This document shows positions 26,025-35,358 of a DNA stretch of 64,000 nt, piece by piece. Within the stretch, counting starts at the first letter, position 1, and the number at the start of each line of letters is the position of its first letter. The notes beneath the pieces were generated by a model. It had not been told where the DNA came from, did no database searches, and saw only the letters and a program-made list of their open reading frames with translations. The stretch is from Planctomycetaceae bacterium (GTDB lineage Bacteria > Planctomycetota > Planctomycetia > Planctomycetales > Planctomycetaceae): NCBI GenBank assembly GCA_021732415.1, contig JAKFVC010000050.1:1-64000 (forward strand), given 5' to 3'. The position numbers and the translations under genes are program-made.

Positions 26025-28103
26025 ATGTCTTCCGACATACAAACAATTCGAAATATTGGCATTATTGCCCATATTGATGCCGGGAAGACAACAACCACTG
26101 AGCGCATTCTTTACTACACTGGTGCCTCGCACCGCATGGGTGATGTCGATGACGGCACCACCGAAACGGATTTCGACCCCGAAGAGCAACAGCGCGGAAT
26201 CACGATTTATTCGGCGGCTGTCACCTGCCATTGGCGTGACAGCACGATCAATTTGATTGATACCCCTGGGCACGTGGATTTCACGGCCGAAGTCGAGCGT
26301 AGCCTGCGGGTGCTCGATGGCAGTGTGGTCATTTTCAGTGCTCGCGAAGGTGTTGAGGCGCAAAGCGAAACGGTCTGGCGACAGTCCAACAAATACAACG
26401 TGCCTCGGATCTGCTTCGTCAACAAGATGGATCGGGTCGGGGCTGACTTCGGGCGGGTCTTTAATCAAATTAAGACCCGACTGAGGGGGAATCCCCTGGC
26501 GATTCAGATCCCGATTGGGGCTGGTTCGCCGCCGACTTCGAATTCGTTCGAGGGGATTATTGATTTAATTACCCGGCAGGCGCTGTATTTCGATACTTCC
26601 AGCCAGGGGAAGGTGATTGAGACCCGCGAGATTCCGGAAGCATACCGGGAGAAAGCGGAAGCAGCGCGACGGCAGATTCTCGACTTTGTGGGAATGCAGG
26701 ACGAAGAAGCCCTGACGACCTACATGGAGACCGATGATTTACCGGTTGAGACGATCTACAGGTTGCTGCGGAAGGCGACCGTGGAGGGACAGGTGCAGCT
26801 GGTGCTGTGCGGTTCCTCGTTGAATTACATCGGCGTGCAGCCTGTGCTGGATGCCGTCGTGCATTACTTGCCGAGTCCGTTGGATCGGCCGCCGGTGACG
26901 GGGACTAACCCGAATCCCAAGAAGACTGAGCCTGAAGTTCGGAAGACGACTGAGAAAGAGCCCTTTTGTGGGCTCGTGTTCAAGATCGTCGCGGATGCTC
27001 ATGGCGAACTGTGCTTCGTGCGGATTTACTCGGGGGTGTTGAATAGCCGGTCCCGAATGCTGTGTCCGCGCACCGGCAAGAAGGAGCTGATCAGTCAGCT
27101 CTGGAAGGTGCAGGCATCGCACAAGGACAAGATTGACGAGGCGGGACCCGGCAGTATTGTCGGGGTGGTGGGGCCCAAGGAAGTCGTGACGGGTGACACG
27201 TTGTGTGAAGCCAATCATCCGATTGCCTTGGAAAGCATCACGTTTCCCGACACGGTCATCTCGATGGTGGTGGAGCCCGATTCGAGTGCCGAGCGAAAAA
27301 AGCTGTCTGAAACGCTAAAAACGTTGTCGAAGCAGGATCCGACCTTCCGCACCAAGGAAGAGGAAAACGGCCAGACAACGATCAGCGGAATGGGTGAACT
27401 GCATCTGGAAGTGATTCGTCACCGGATGGAACGTGATTTCGGGTTGAAGGTTCGAGTGCATAAGCCTCGAGTCAGCTACCGCGAAACGATTGCGAATTCC
27501 ACCGAGGCCGAAGGGACGTTTCACCGCCAGGCTGTGGGGGTCACGCAGACCGGTCGAGTCAAGTTGCGGGTTGAGCCCTACCAGGGGGATGAACCGCTGA
27601 AGGTGGAGAACAAGCTGAAGCCGAACACACTCCCCAAAGAGCTCATGTCGGTGTTAGAGCAGGCAATTGCGGATGAATCTAAGGGTTGTGGCCAACTGGG
27701 TTGTCCGTTGACTCATGTGAAGTTCACGATCCTGGATGCCGATTATAGCCAGATTGAAACGACCGATGTGGCCATCCAGGCTGCGGCGGTGGATGCGGTC
27801 CGCAAGGGGCTGCAGCAGGCGGGAGTGGTGTTGCTCGAGCCGATTATGAAGCTCGAGGTCGTGACTCCCGAAGAGTTTTTGGGCAACATTCAGTCGGATT
27901 TGCTGTCGAGAAAGGCCTCGATTCTCAATACAGAACGGCTCGAAGAGCTGCATGTGATTGAGGCGGAAGTCCCGCTGGCGAGGATGTTTGGGTATTCGAC
28001 GCAGGTTCGCAGCCTCTCACAGGGCCGTGCTTCCTACTCGATGGAGCCACTCAAGTACGACACGGCGCCCCAGGAAGTACTCAAAGAAATGCTGGGGGAG
28101 TAA
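26025..28103 (+). CDS. fusA: Translation elongation factor G
   Basis: A 692-aa translocase GTPase with P-loop AHIDAGKT (15-22), RGITI (57-61), DTPGH (79-83) and NKMD. Domains II-V are complete, ending in the YSTQVRSLSQGRASYSMEPL motif. Switch I is preceded by TTETDFDPEEQQ rather than the common ATMDWMEQEQE, as in the EF-G subtype known from spirochaetes, planctomycetes and some deltaproteobacteria. The third-position pattern (more GGG, TTA, ATT) looks less biased than in tuf or rpsG. It is isolated from rpsG by a terminator and an inverted repeat. Whether it is the main translocase cannot be told from this window. Confidence 0.93.
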   Translation: MSSDIQTIRNIGIIAHIDAGKTTTTERILYYTGASHRMGDVDDGTTETDFDPEEQQRGITIYSAAVTCHWRDSTINLIDTPGHVDFTAEVERSLRVLDGSVVIFSAREGVEAQSETVWRQSNKYNVPRICFVNKMDRVGADFGRVFNQIKTRLRGNPLAIQIPIGAGSPPTSNSFEGIIDLITRQALYFDTSSQGKVIETREIPEAYREKAEAARRQILDFVGMQDEEALTTYMETDDLPVETIYRLLRKATVEGQVQLVLCGSSLNYIGVQPVLDAVVHYLPSPLDRPPVTGTNPNPKKTEPEVRKTTEKEPFCGLVFKIVADAHGELCFVRIYSGVLNSRSRMLCPRTGKKELISQLWKVQASHKDKIDEAGPGSIVGVVGPKEVVTGDTLCEANHPIALESITFPDTVISMVVEPDSSAERKKLSETLKTLSKQDPTFRTKEEENGQTTISGMGELHLEVIRHRMERDFGLKVRVHKPRVSYRETIANSTEAEGTFHRQAVGVTQTGRVKLRVEPYQGDEPLKVENKLKPNTLPKELMSVLEQAIADESKGCGQLGCPLTHVKFTILDADYSQIETTDVAIQAAAVDAVRKGLQQAGVVLLEPIMKLEVVTPEEFLGNIQSDLLSRKASILNTERLEELHVIEAEVPLARMFGYSTQVRSLSQGRASYSMEPLKYDTAPQEVLKEMLGE

Positions 28104-28137
28104 CGGGCACTGTGAAGCAATTAGGAGTTTGATATTG

Positions 28138-28173
28138 GCTCCCCTCTCCCCGGAGTACCAGGGCGAGGGGAGC
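28138..28173 (+). terminator. Hairpin after fusA
   Basis: GCTCCCCTC (28138-28146) pairs with GAGGGGAGC (28165-28173) with an 18-nt loop containing further CCCC/GGGG pairing. It lies 35 bp after the fusA stop; there is no U-tract. Confidence 0.6.
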
Positions 28174-28473
28174 GAAGTCAGATCAGAGGCTGGCGGTAAT
28201 TTCGCCTGAAAACAGCAGTTAGAGAGATTGCACAGTTCTGGTGAAATAGTTCACCAATCAGAGCTGCGTAATGCGAATTTAACCGAGTCGCCGGCTTGAA
28301 ACTGGTTCTTGGTGAATTTGTAGAATTGGTGAAGCAAGAGCGTTGACATGAGGCATCCCGACAGGTAACATCGCCGGCTTTCCGCTTCTGTCGGAGTGCA
28401 GACGATAGAAAAGAATTCGGGGATCGCCCGAAGACGGCGAAACCTGAAAACTGTATGAAGAAGGTAGCGTAGC

Positions 28474-28806
28474 GTGGCTGGGAAAAAGCAAGAACGAATC
28501 CGAATTCGCATGGAAGCGTATGACCACTCGGTGCTCGATCAGTCGGCACTGGAAATCGTGGACACTGCGAAGCGGACGGGTGCCATTGTGCACGGGCCAA
28601 TTCCATTGCCCACGCGAATTGAACGCTATACCGTGCTGCGTAGCCCTCACATTGACAAGAAGTCCCGTGAGCAGTTCGAGATCCGTACGCATAAGCGCTT
28701 GATTGATATCATGCAGCCAACTGGCAAAACGATCGATGCTTTGAACAAGCTCTCGCTGCCGGCTGGTGTGGATATTAAGATCAAGGCTTCTGCCGGCGGA
28801 AACTGA
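28474..28806 (+). CDS. rpsJ: 30S ribosomal protein S10
   Basis: A 110-aa protein of the 30S head and partner of NusB/NusG in antitermination. Signatures are [35 protein letters not shown] and [15 protein letters not shown]. The start is GTG at 28474. It opens the S10-spc-alpha run and is preceded by a 370-bp non-coding leader after fusA, where its promoter should lie. Confidence 0.96.
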   Translation: MAGKKQERIRIRMEAYDHSVLDQSALEIVDTAKRTGAIVHGPIPLPTRIERYTVLRSPHIDKKSREQFEIRTHKRLIDIMQPTGKTIDALNKLSLPAGVDIKIKASAGGN

Positions 28807-29009
28807 GTTTCGCAGGGATGTCAATCTCCAGTTTGCTTTTGATAAAGCGACCGGGGCTGCAGAACAGCAAATGAGTTAGGCGATGAGTCGCGCCAGCAAG
28901 ACGCGGCTCTCGATTTTTTTCGACGCCATTCAATTGTCGTTGATCAATGATCGCCAGGGGTGCCGCAAATGAGCGGCCCCAACGAGTGAGCAGTATTGGA
29001 ATCGCTATT

Positions 29010-29717
29010 ATGCCAGTTGGACTATTGGGTCGTAAGGTTGGAATGACGCAAGTCTATAGTGCGGACGGCAAGTTGCTGCCCGTGACTGTGATTAAGGCTG
29101 GTCCGTGCGTTGTATTGCAGATTCGTACCATGGATCGCGACGGCTACGAAGCGGTTCAATTGGGATTTGAAGATAAGCCCCGTCGTCTGGCCGCCCGGTC
29201 GGAGCGTGGGCATGTGGCGGATATCGGCAGCAAGCGAGCCAAGGCCCGGTCGGGTGCCGGCGTTGCATTGCTGCAGAAGGCTGGCTGTGAACCACAGCGG
29301 TATGTGCGTGAGTTTCGGATGGATGGCGAGACGGTTGAGAACACTGTCGGTCAGGTCCTGGATGTTTCGCTGTTTGGTGAAATCAAGCGGGTTGACGTGA
29401 TCGGGACCATTAAGGGTCGCGGTTTTGCCGGTGTTATGAAGCAGCACGGATTCGGCGGTATGTGCGCCAGTCACGGTGTGCAACGTAGTCACCGTGCTCC
29501 GGGCTCGGTCGCCGCTCACTCCACGAATCGCGGTTTCAGCGGGAAGATCAAGAAGGGGAAGCGAATGTCGGGTCGGTGGGGTAACTCCCAGGCCACGATT
29601 CGTAACCTGGATGTCGTGCAGATCGATACGGAGAACAACGTGATCCTGGTTCGCGGGGCGATTCCCGGTGCGAACGGTGGGTACGTGATTATCCGCAAGA
29701 CGAATAAATTGGGTTAG
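29010..29717 (+). CDS. rplC: 50S ribosomal protein L3
   Basis: A 235-aa protein near the peptidyl-transferase centre. Signatures are GLLGRKVGMTQVYS, VIGTIKGRGFAGVMKQHGFG and HRAPGSV with KRMSGRWGN. It is slightly longer than the E. coli protein. The ATG at 29010 (MPVGLLGRKVGM) fits the family; the open frame to 28947 is unconserved. The gap to rpsJ is 203 bp, with a run of TTTTTTT at 28914. Confidence 0.96.
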   Translation: MPVGLLGRKVGMTQVYSADGKLLPVTVIKAGPCVVLQIRTMDRDGYEAVQLGFEDKPRRLAARSERGHVADIGSKRAKARSGAGVALLQKAGCEPQRYVREFRMDGETVENTVGQVLDVSLFGEIKRVDVIGTIKGRGFAGVMKQHGFGGMCASHGVQRSHRAPGSVAAHSTNRGFSGKIKKGKRMSGRWGNSQATIRNLDVVQIDTENNVILVRGAIPGANGGYVIIRKTNKLG

Positions 29718-29827
29718 TCGTTGGGTTGAAGTAAAAGGTGATGGGCAAGAGTGTCCATCCTACGAAACCCATCCTACGAAAGCAGTCGTGGCGGTCTTTT
29801 GGGGCCGTCATTACAGGGTAAGAGATA

Positions 29828-30475
29828 ATGGTATCGTTGCCAGTTCATAATCAAGCCGGCGCTCAAGTTGGCACCTACGAGTTTGATCTCAATGAGATCG
29901 CTGCGGGTGTCAACAAGCAGTTGCTGCATGATGTGGTCGTGATGTACGAGGCGAGTAAGCGCGTGGGAACGGCTCGTTCTCGTTCACGCGGTGAAATCGT
30001 CGGTAGCACGAAGAAGTTGTACAAGCAAAAAGGCACCGGCCGTGCCCGTATGGGGCCGAAGCGATCGCCCATTCGTCGTGGTGGCGGACATGCGTTTGCG
30101 AAGGTGCCGAAGGACTGGAGCTACCGGTTGCCGCGGAAGGCCATTCAGTTGGCGACCCGGATGGCGCTGTTGAGCAAGTTCCAGGACGACCAGGTGACCT
30201 TGGTGGATTCGTGGAATGTCAGTGAGCCGAAGACGAAGGTTGTCGTCAATGCATTGAAAGCATTGAAGGTTTCCGATCGGACTTGTCTGCTGGCGATTGA
30301 AGCTCATAGCCCTGTGCTGGTGAAGTCGGCTCGTAACATTCAGGAAGTGTCGGTTTCGACCGCGTCTGATTTGAATGCGTATGACCTGTTGCATCAACGT
30401 CAGTTGGTGTTGACCAAGGGTGCATTGGATCAACTGCGGAAGTTGGATGGTTCGGCTGAGAAGGCTCCGCAGTAA
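29828..30475 (+). CDS. rplD: 50S ribosomal protein L4
   Basis: A 215-aa exit-tunnel protein. The tunnel loop is RSRGEIVGSTKKLYKQKGTG followed by RARMGPKRSPIRRGGGHAF. In other bacteria L4 represses the S10 operon through an S10 leader hairpin; I see no clear match to that leader here. The gap after rplC (110 bp) contains two CATCCTACGAAA direct repeats (about 29756-29783). Confidence 0.95.
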   Translation: MVSLPVHNQAGAQVGTYEFDLNEIAAGVNKQLLHDVVVMYEASKRVGTARSRSRGEIVGSTKKLYKQKGTGRARMGPKRSPIRRGGGHAFAKVPKDWSYRLPRKAIQLATRMALLSKFQDDQVTLVDSWNVSEPKTKVVVNALKALKVSDRTCLLAIEAHSPVLVKSARNIQEVSVSTASDLNAYDLLHQRQLVLTKGALDQLRKLDGSAEKAPQ

Positions 30476-30572
30476 TACATTGAAGTCAGTAATAGATTGA
30501 AGCAAGTTGTTGTCGAGTCGCTCCTGGTGGCTCGCAAGGCTGACACGATAGATTTAGGTTTGGTTCGTTATC

Positions 30573-30881
30573 ATGGCAATACTCAGTGCGTCAGGCGTCG
30601 TCCTCGAACCGTATCAGATTGTGCTCCGTCCCCTGGTGACTGAAAAGGGAACGCACATTTCGGCAGCATATAACGCGTATACGTTCGAAGTGCATCCTCA
30701 AGCCAACAAGCTTGAGATTCGCGACGCCGTTCAGCAGTTGTGGAACGTGCGAGTGATTGATGTGCGGACGCAAACTCGGGTGGGCAAGCCGCGCCGCACG
30801 AAGACGGGTGAGACGCTGACTCCGGGTTGGAAAAAAGCGATTGTCAAGTTGCATGACGAAGACCGGATCGCGTTCTTCTAA
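30573..30881 (+). CDS. rplW: 50S ribosomal protein L23
   Basis: A 102-aa protein at the tunnel exit that docks trigger factor and SRP. Signatures: IVLRPLVTEKGTHISAAYNA, YTFEVHPQANKLEIRDAVQQ and VRTQTRVGKPRRTKTG. Length is normal. It begins with an ATG in the context TTATCATGGCA with no strong ribosome-binding site. Confidence 0.95.
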   Translation: MAILSASGVVLEPYQIVLRPLVTEKGTHISAAYNAYTFEVHPQANKLEIRDAVQQLWNVRVIDVRTQTRVGKPRRTKTGETLTPGWKKAIVKLHDEDRIAFF

Positions 30882-30946
30882 GCTTCGACAGGATTTGCGG
30901 TTCGCCAGTTTCAAACAAATGGGGCGAACTGTTACGGGAATAAATC

Positions 30947-31804
30947 ATGGGAATTCAAGTTTACAAACCGACCAGTGCTGGCCGCCGAAATTCATCGGTC
31001 AGTGATTGTGCGGATTTGACACACGGCAAGAAAAATCGTCCTGAGAAGTCATTGCTGGTCCGGATTCGCAAGACCGGTGGCCGTAACTTCCAGGGTAAGA
31101 TCACGACCCGTCACAAGGGTGGTGGTGCTCGTCGCATGTATCGCTTGATCGACTTCAAGCGGACCAAGGACGGCATTGTCGCGACGGTGGCGAGTGTTGA
31201 GTACGATCCCAATCGCACCGCACGCATCGCTCTGTTGCACTATGCTGACGGCGAGAAGCGCTACATCATTGCTGCTGAGGGGATGAAGGCTGGAGACAAG
31301 GTTGAGAGCGGCCCGGGGATCGAACCGAAGATCGGCAACTGTATGCCGATGTCGGAGATCCCTGCTGGTACCGTTGTGCATAACGTCGAAATGATTCCTG
31401 GCCACGGTGCTCAGTTGTGCCGCAGTGCTGGAACGTATGCGACGATGAATGCTCGCGAAGCCGGCTGGGCTCAGATCACGTTGCCGTCGGGTGAAGTTCG
31501 ACGTGTGTCGAGCAAGTGCCGGGCTGTGATCGGAATCGCCAGCAATATCGAACACATTAAGGTCCGCTGGGGTAAGGCTGGTCGTACCCGTCACCGCGGT
31601 ATTCGCCCGACGACGCGTGGTTCAGCAATGAACCCGGTCTCGCATGCGATGGGTGGTGGTGAAGGTCGTCGTTCTGGTGGTCGTGATCCGATGAGCCCCA
31701 ACGGTAAGTTGGCCAAGGGCGGACGGACTCGCAGTCGCCGTAAGAACTCAGCGAAGGCGATCATTCGTCGTCGCAAGTCAGTGCGTTACGGCCAATTGAA
31801 GTAG
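30947..31804 (+). CDS. rplB: 50S ribosomal protein L2
   Basis: A 285-aa universally conserved protein needed for subunit association and peptidyl transfer. Signatures: LLVRIRKTGGRNFQGKITTR, HKGGGARRMYRLIDFKR, and the C-terminal AMNPVSHAMGGGEGR with its functionally important histidine. Length is close to other bacterial L2. It continues the normal S10-operon order L23-L2-S19. Confidence 0.97.
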   Translation: MGIQVYKPTSAGRRNSSVSDCADLTHGKKNRPEKSLLVRIRKTGGRNFQGKITTRHKGGGARRMYRLIDFKRTKDGIVATVASVEYDPNRTARIALLHYADGEKRYIIAAEGMKAGDKVESGPGIEPKIGNCMPMSEIPAGTVVHNVEMIPGHGAQLCRSAGTYATMNAREAGWAQITLPSGEVRRVSSKCRAVIGIASNIEHIKVRWGKAGRTRHRGIRPTTRGSAMNPVSHAMGGGEGRRSGGRDPMSPNGKLAKGGRTRSRRKNSAKAIIRRRKSVRYGQLK

Positions 31805-31876
31805 TAGCCGGTATTTGGAATTCGTAGACAGTATTTGTTGGCAAATTAGTTGTTGACAGAGGCATAGAGGCTAGCG

Positions 31877-32149
31877 ATGGGACGTTCGTTAAAAAAAGGC
31901 CCGTTTGTTGATCCAGGACTGCTCGCGAAAATCGAGAAGCTCGAATTAACACGGTCAAAAGACCCGATCAAGACGTGGGCCCGACGCAGCACGATCGCCC
32001 CTGAGTTTATTGGCTATACGTTTTTGGTGCATAACGGCCGCATTCACATCAGTGTGTATGTGACCGACGAAATGGTCGGACACAAGCTGGGCGAGTTTTC
32101 GCCGACGCGTACGTTCCGTGGCCATACGGGCAAAAAAGGCAACAAGTAA
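31877..32149 (+). CDS. rpsS: 30S ribosomal protein S19
   Basis: A 90-aa head protein that contacts S13. Signatures: [52 protein letters not shown]. The length is normal. Confidence 0.96.
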   Translation: MGRSLKKGPFVDPGLLAKIEKLELTRSKDPIKTWARRSTIAPEFIGYTFLVHNGRIHISVYVTDEMVGHKLGEFSPTRTFRGHTGKKGNK

Positions 32150-32284
32150 TCGATATCAGCCTGGCGGATACCGCTGGGTGAACATAATAGTGAGCTCGAC
32201 CGCAGTAGTTGGTAACCGCAGTCGTTGGTAACAGTGGCAGGCGCGAGCAAGTCAGACAGGGTTGAGACACACGGAGAGTCGGTC

Positions 32285-32629
32285 ATGGCATTCGAAGCAA
32301 CACACCGTTTTGCACGCATCTCCGCATCGAAAGTGCGGCCGTTTGCTCAGTTGATTCGTGGACGCGAAGCCCGCGTCGGGTTGGACTTGTTGAAGTATGT
32401 CCCGAATCGTGGAGCCGCAATGCTCCGCAAGGTGTTGAGCAGTGCGATGGCGAACGCCGAAGATCGCGGTGCTCGTGATGTCGACAAGATGTTGATCAAG
32501 ATCTCGAAAGTGGATGAAGGTCCGATGTTCAAGCGATTACACGCTCGGGCACGCGGCATGGCCTACTTGATTCGTCGCCGGTTCGCTCACATCCATGTGA
32601 CGATCGACGCGGTCGGTGGCGAAGAGTAG
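32285..32629 (+). CDS. rplV: 50S ribosomal protein L22
   Basis: A 114-aa tunnel-lining protein. Signatures: FARISASKVRPFAQLIRG, RGAAMLRKVLSSAMANAE and the extended loop FKRLHARARGMAYLIRRRFA. The ATG at 32285 follows CGGAGAGTCGGTC; the upstream open frame from 32225 is unconserved. The 135-bp gap before it contains the direct repeat GTAGTTGGTAACCGCAGT/GTCGTTGGTAACAGT. Confidence 0.95.
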   Translation: MAFEATHRFARISASKVRPFAQLIRGREARVGLDLLKYVPNRGAAMLRKVLSSAMANAEDRGARDVDKMLIKISKVDEGPMFKRLHARARGMAYLIRRRFAHIHVTIDAVGGEE

Positions 32630-32772
32630 AGATCCAAGAATAGAGATCATCGAAATAAGTTAGTTTGAATCATTGTCAGTCGGATGGGTCGTCAAGCTGT
32701 TGCCGGAAAGGCTAGTCCGGTAAAGCCCTCGAGTATCGTCTGGCCTGCAGCCTATGTGATTGGTCAGTTTTT

Positions 32773-33474
32773 ATGGGACAGAAAGTACGTCCGACAGGGT
32801 TCCGCGTAGGGATCGTTGAAGACTGGCGCAGCCGTTGGTATGCGTCGAAGAAGGAATTCGGCGAACTGATCGTCGAAGATTTCCGGATCCGTCAATACAT
32901 CCATAAGAAGTACCAGTTCGCTGGGATTCCGCGTATCGAAATCGAGCGGACCCGCGACCAGGTTATCGTCCATCTGCACACTGCCCGACCCGGTATTATC
33001 ATCGGTCGTAAGGGTCAGGAAGTCGATCGTCTGAAGGCTGAGTTGGAAGACTTGGTTGGCCGGCGGATGGATTTGAAGATTGTTGAAATCACTAATCCCA
33101 ATCGCAGTGCGGTTCTCGTTGCCGAGGATATCGCACAGCAGTTGGCCAAGCGTGGTAGTTTCCGACGTACCATCAAGCGGTCCCTGGACCAGGTGATGGA
33201 AGCCGGAGCTCTCGGTGTGAAGGTAGAACTCTCAGGTCGTCTCGGCGGGGCAGAAATGTCACGTTGTGAGAAGGCGCACCGCGGTTCGATTCCGTTGTCG
33301 ACGTTGCAAACGCACATCGATTACGGTCTCCGCAAGTCGCAAACGACCATGGGTGTTATCGGCGTTAAAGTGTGGATCAATCTGGGCGAGTATACAGCTG
33401 AGGAGTCTGGCGATGGCACTCATGCCAAAGCGGGTCAAGCACCGCAAAGAGCAAAGAGGTCGCATAAGAGGTAA
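32773..33474 (+). CDS. rpsC: 30S ribosomal protein S3
   Basis: A 233-aa mRNA-entry protein. KH domain motif: RPGIIIGRKGQEVDRLKAEL; C-terminal domain: SGRLGGAEMSRCEKAHRGSI and GVIGVKVWINLGEY. Its last 20 codons (about residues 214-233, a basic tail ending RAKRSHKR) lie inside the beginning of rplP in another frame, a 62-bp overlap. The tail is not conserved in sequence in the family, but a basic tail is common. Translation of rplP is therefore probably coupled to that of rpsC. Confidence 0.96.
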   Translation: MGQKVRPTGFRVGIVEDWRSRWYASKKEFGELIVEDFRIRQYIHKKYQFAGIPRIEIERTRDQVIVHLHTARPGIIIGRKGQEVDRLKAELEDLVGRRMDLKIVEITNPNRSAVLVAEDIAQQLAKRGSFRRTIKRSLDQVMEAGALGVKVELSGRLGGAEMSRCEKAHRGSIPLSTLQTHIDYGLRKSQTTMGVIGVKVWINLGEYTAEESGDGTHAKAGQAPQRAKRSHKR

Positions 33475-33832
33475 TGCCACTCGTGGCAATACCGTATCGA
33501 TCGGCGACTGGGGCCTCCAAACTGTTCAGGGTGGCTACGTCAAAGCGACAACGATCGAAGCGTGCCGCATTGCGGCGAATCAATATATCCGTGGCGAAGG
33601 CAGACTGTTCATTCGGATCTTCCCGCACAAACCCGTCACCGCGCGACCGTTGGAAACGCGTATGGGTAAGGGTAAGGGCGAACCGGATCACTGGGTGGCA
33701 GTTGTCAAGCCGGGAACCGTGATGTTCGAGTTGCAGGGCGTCAGTCGTGATGCAGCCCGTGAATGCTTTGCACGCCTGGCGTACAAGCTTCCGGTCCGCG
33801 TCCGTTTGATCGGCCGGCCGCTGGGAACGTAA
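33413..33832 (+). CDS. rplP: 50S ribosomal protein L16
   Basis: A 139-aa protein that helps position tRNA in the A site. Signatures: [35 protein letters not shown], and [20 protein letters not shown]. The ATG at 33413 follows GAGGAG at 33400-33405; an ATG at 33422 (MPKRVKH) is a possible alternative and would still leave a 53-bp overlap with rpsC. The length is normal, so the overlap is not an artefact of an over-extended start. Confidence 0.96.
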   Translation: MALMPKRVKHRKEQRGRIRGNATRGNTVSIGDWGLQTVQGGYVKATTIEACRIAANQYIRGEGRLFIRIFPHKPVTARPLETRMGKGKGEPDHWVAVVKPGTVMFELQGVSRDAARECFARLAYKLPVRVRLIGRPLGT

Positions 33833-33892
33833 CGCGAAGAATCGGTGCCGCGGTTGGTGCCGAGTTGAATCATTTGGAAAAGTGTGTCGATC

Positions 33893-34123
33893 ATGGCGAA
33901 AGTCAAAGTCAAAGCAAAAGACCTCCGCGAATTGAGCGATGAACAGCTGCAATTCTCGTTGAAAGAGACTCAGGAATCGCTGTTTAAGTTGCGGTTCCAG
34001 TCGTCTTCCGAGAAGCTGGATTCACCGAGCAATCTGCGTCGCTTGCGCCGTGAGATCGCGCGGATCAAGACAATTGAGCACGAACGGCTGTTGAGCCGCG
34101 GTCCGCTGGAAGTCCAGCCGTAA
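33893..34123 (+). CDS. rpmC: 50S ribosomal protein L29
   Basis: A 76-aa two-helix protein at the tunnel exit. Signatures: KAKDLRELSDEQLQFSLKET and LFKLRFQSSSEKLDSPSNLR, with RREIARIKTIEHER. The ATG at 33893 is preferred to the GTG three codons earlier. A short tail follows the usual end. Confidence 0.94.
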   Translation: MAKVKVKAKDLRELSDEQLQFSLKETQESLFKLRFQSSSEKLDSPSNLRRLRREIARIKTIEHERLLSRGPLEVQP

Positions 34124-34182
34124 AACTTTCAGTGGTATCTGGCGGCCCTCACGTTTAGGTTTACGTCACAGGTAAGAGCAAA

Positions 34183-34461
34183 ATGCATAAGCGGATGGTC
34201 GGTGTTGTTAAGGGCGACAAGATGAATAAGTCGCGCCGGGTTGAAGTCGAGCGTACTTTCAAGCATGCAAAGTACGGTAAGACGGTCCGGGCGCGTACGG
34301 TTTGCCACGTGCATGACGAGAACAACACGAGTCACGCTGGTGACATCGTGGAAATCGTCGAGTGCCGTCCGCGTTCACGTTTGAAGCGGTGGGAACTGGT
34401 TCGCGTCGTCACGACGGCGACATCGGATGCTCCGCTGGCTGTGGAAACTCCCGCTAGCTGA
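34183..34461 (+). CDS. rpsQ: 30S ribosomal protein S17
   Basis: A 92-aa early-assembly 16S rRNA-binding OB-fold protein. Signatures: VGVVKGDKMNKSRRVEVER, KYGKTVRARTVCHVHDENN, GDIVEIVECRPRSRLKRWEL. A short Thr/Ala tail extends the C-terminus. Confidence 0.95.
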   Translation: MHKRMVGVVKGDKMNKSRRVEVERTFKHAKYGKTVRARTVCHVHDENNTSHAGDIVEIVECRPRSRLKRWELVRVVTTATSDAPLAVETPAS

Positions 34462-34547
34462 AACTAGCGATGTTGTTTGCGAGATAGTTTGATAGTGTCT
34501 GATAAAGAACTTGACGGCTCCAATCGAGCCGCTGACGGAATGAAATC

Positions 34548-34916
34548 ATGATCCAGATGCAGACGATGCTGGATGTTGCGGATAACACCGGAGCAAAGGT
34601 GGCCCGTTGCATCAAGGTGTTGGGCGGGACCAGCCGACGAACGGCGGGGCTCGGCGACATCATCGTAGTGAGTATTCAAAAAGCACTGCCAGGTTCGGGC
34701 GTGAAAGCCGGTGACGTCGTCAAGGGCGTGATCGTGCGTGTCCGATACGGAAACCGGCGTGTTGATGGTAGTTACGTGCGTTTCGATAAAAACGCAATTG
34801 TCCTGATCGACGCGGATGGGAACCCGAAGGGGACCCGTATTTTCGGTGCCGTGGCCCGTGAGCTCCGAGACCGGAAGTTCATGAAGATCATCAGTTTGGC
34901 GAGCGAGGTGGTCTAA
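34548..34916 (+). CDS. rplN: 50S ribosomal protein L14
   Basis: A 122-aa interface protein of normal length. Signatures: [60 protein letters not shown]. Its stop is only 2 nt before the rplX start codon, the tightest junction in this ribosomal run. Confidence 0.97.
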   Translation: MIQMQTMLDVADNTGAKVARCIKVLGGTSRRTAGLGDIIVVSIQKALPGSGVKAGDVVKGVIVRVRYGNRRVDGSYVRFDKNAIVLIDADGNPKGTRIFGAVARELRDRKFMKIISLASEVV

Positions 34917-34918
34917 TC

Positions 34919-35278
34919 ATGCGAATCAAGAAGGGCGATCTGGTTGAAGTCACGACGGGTGCGGATGCTCGCAAGCAGCCGCGCAAGGTCCTGGAAATCG
35001 TCCAGGATGGCCAGAAGGTCATCGTGGAAGGTGTCAACCGAGTTTACAAGCACGTGAAGCGTGGTCATCCGAAGGCTCCGCAGGGCGGACGTCTGTCGTT
35101 GGAAATGCCGATTGCGATTTCCAATGTGGCGCTGTACTGTGATAGCTGCAAGAAGGGTGTCCGAGTTGGCGTGAAATACGACGACAAGGGTGCGAAGAGC
35201 CGTGTCTGCCGCAAGTGCGGTCACGTGTTCAACGTCATCAGCCCCGCCAACCCCAAGTACGCAACTCAATCCAAATAG
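34919..35278 (+). CDS. rplX: 50S ribosomal protein L24
   Basis: A 119-aa assembly-initiator protein with KOW motif (MRIKKGDLVEVTTGADARKQ, GVNRVYKHVKRG). The C-terminal part carries CDSC (C74, C77) and CRKC (C97, C100), a zinc-ribbon form found in some bacterial L24 proteins. It starts 2 nt after rplN. Confidence 0.95.
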   Translation: MRIKKGDLVEVTTGADARKQPRKVLEIVQDGQKVIVEGVNRVYKHVKRGHPKAPQGGRLSLEMPIAISNVALYCDSCKKGVRVGVKYDDKGAKSRVCRKCGHVFNVISPANPKYATQSK

Positions 35279-35358
35279 TCTGTTGTTGACTGACAATATT
35301 ATCGCGAGACACGTCACGCGAGGCTGTTGACGTCAATCGCTGCGATAGGTGAATTTGA

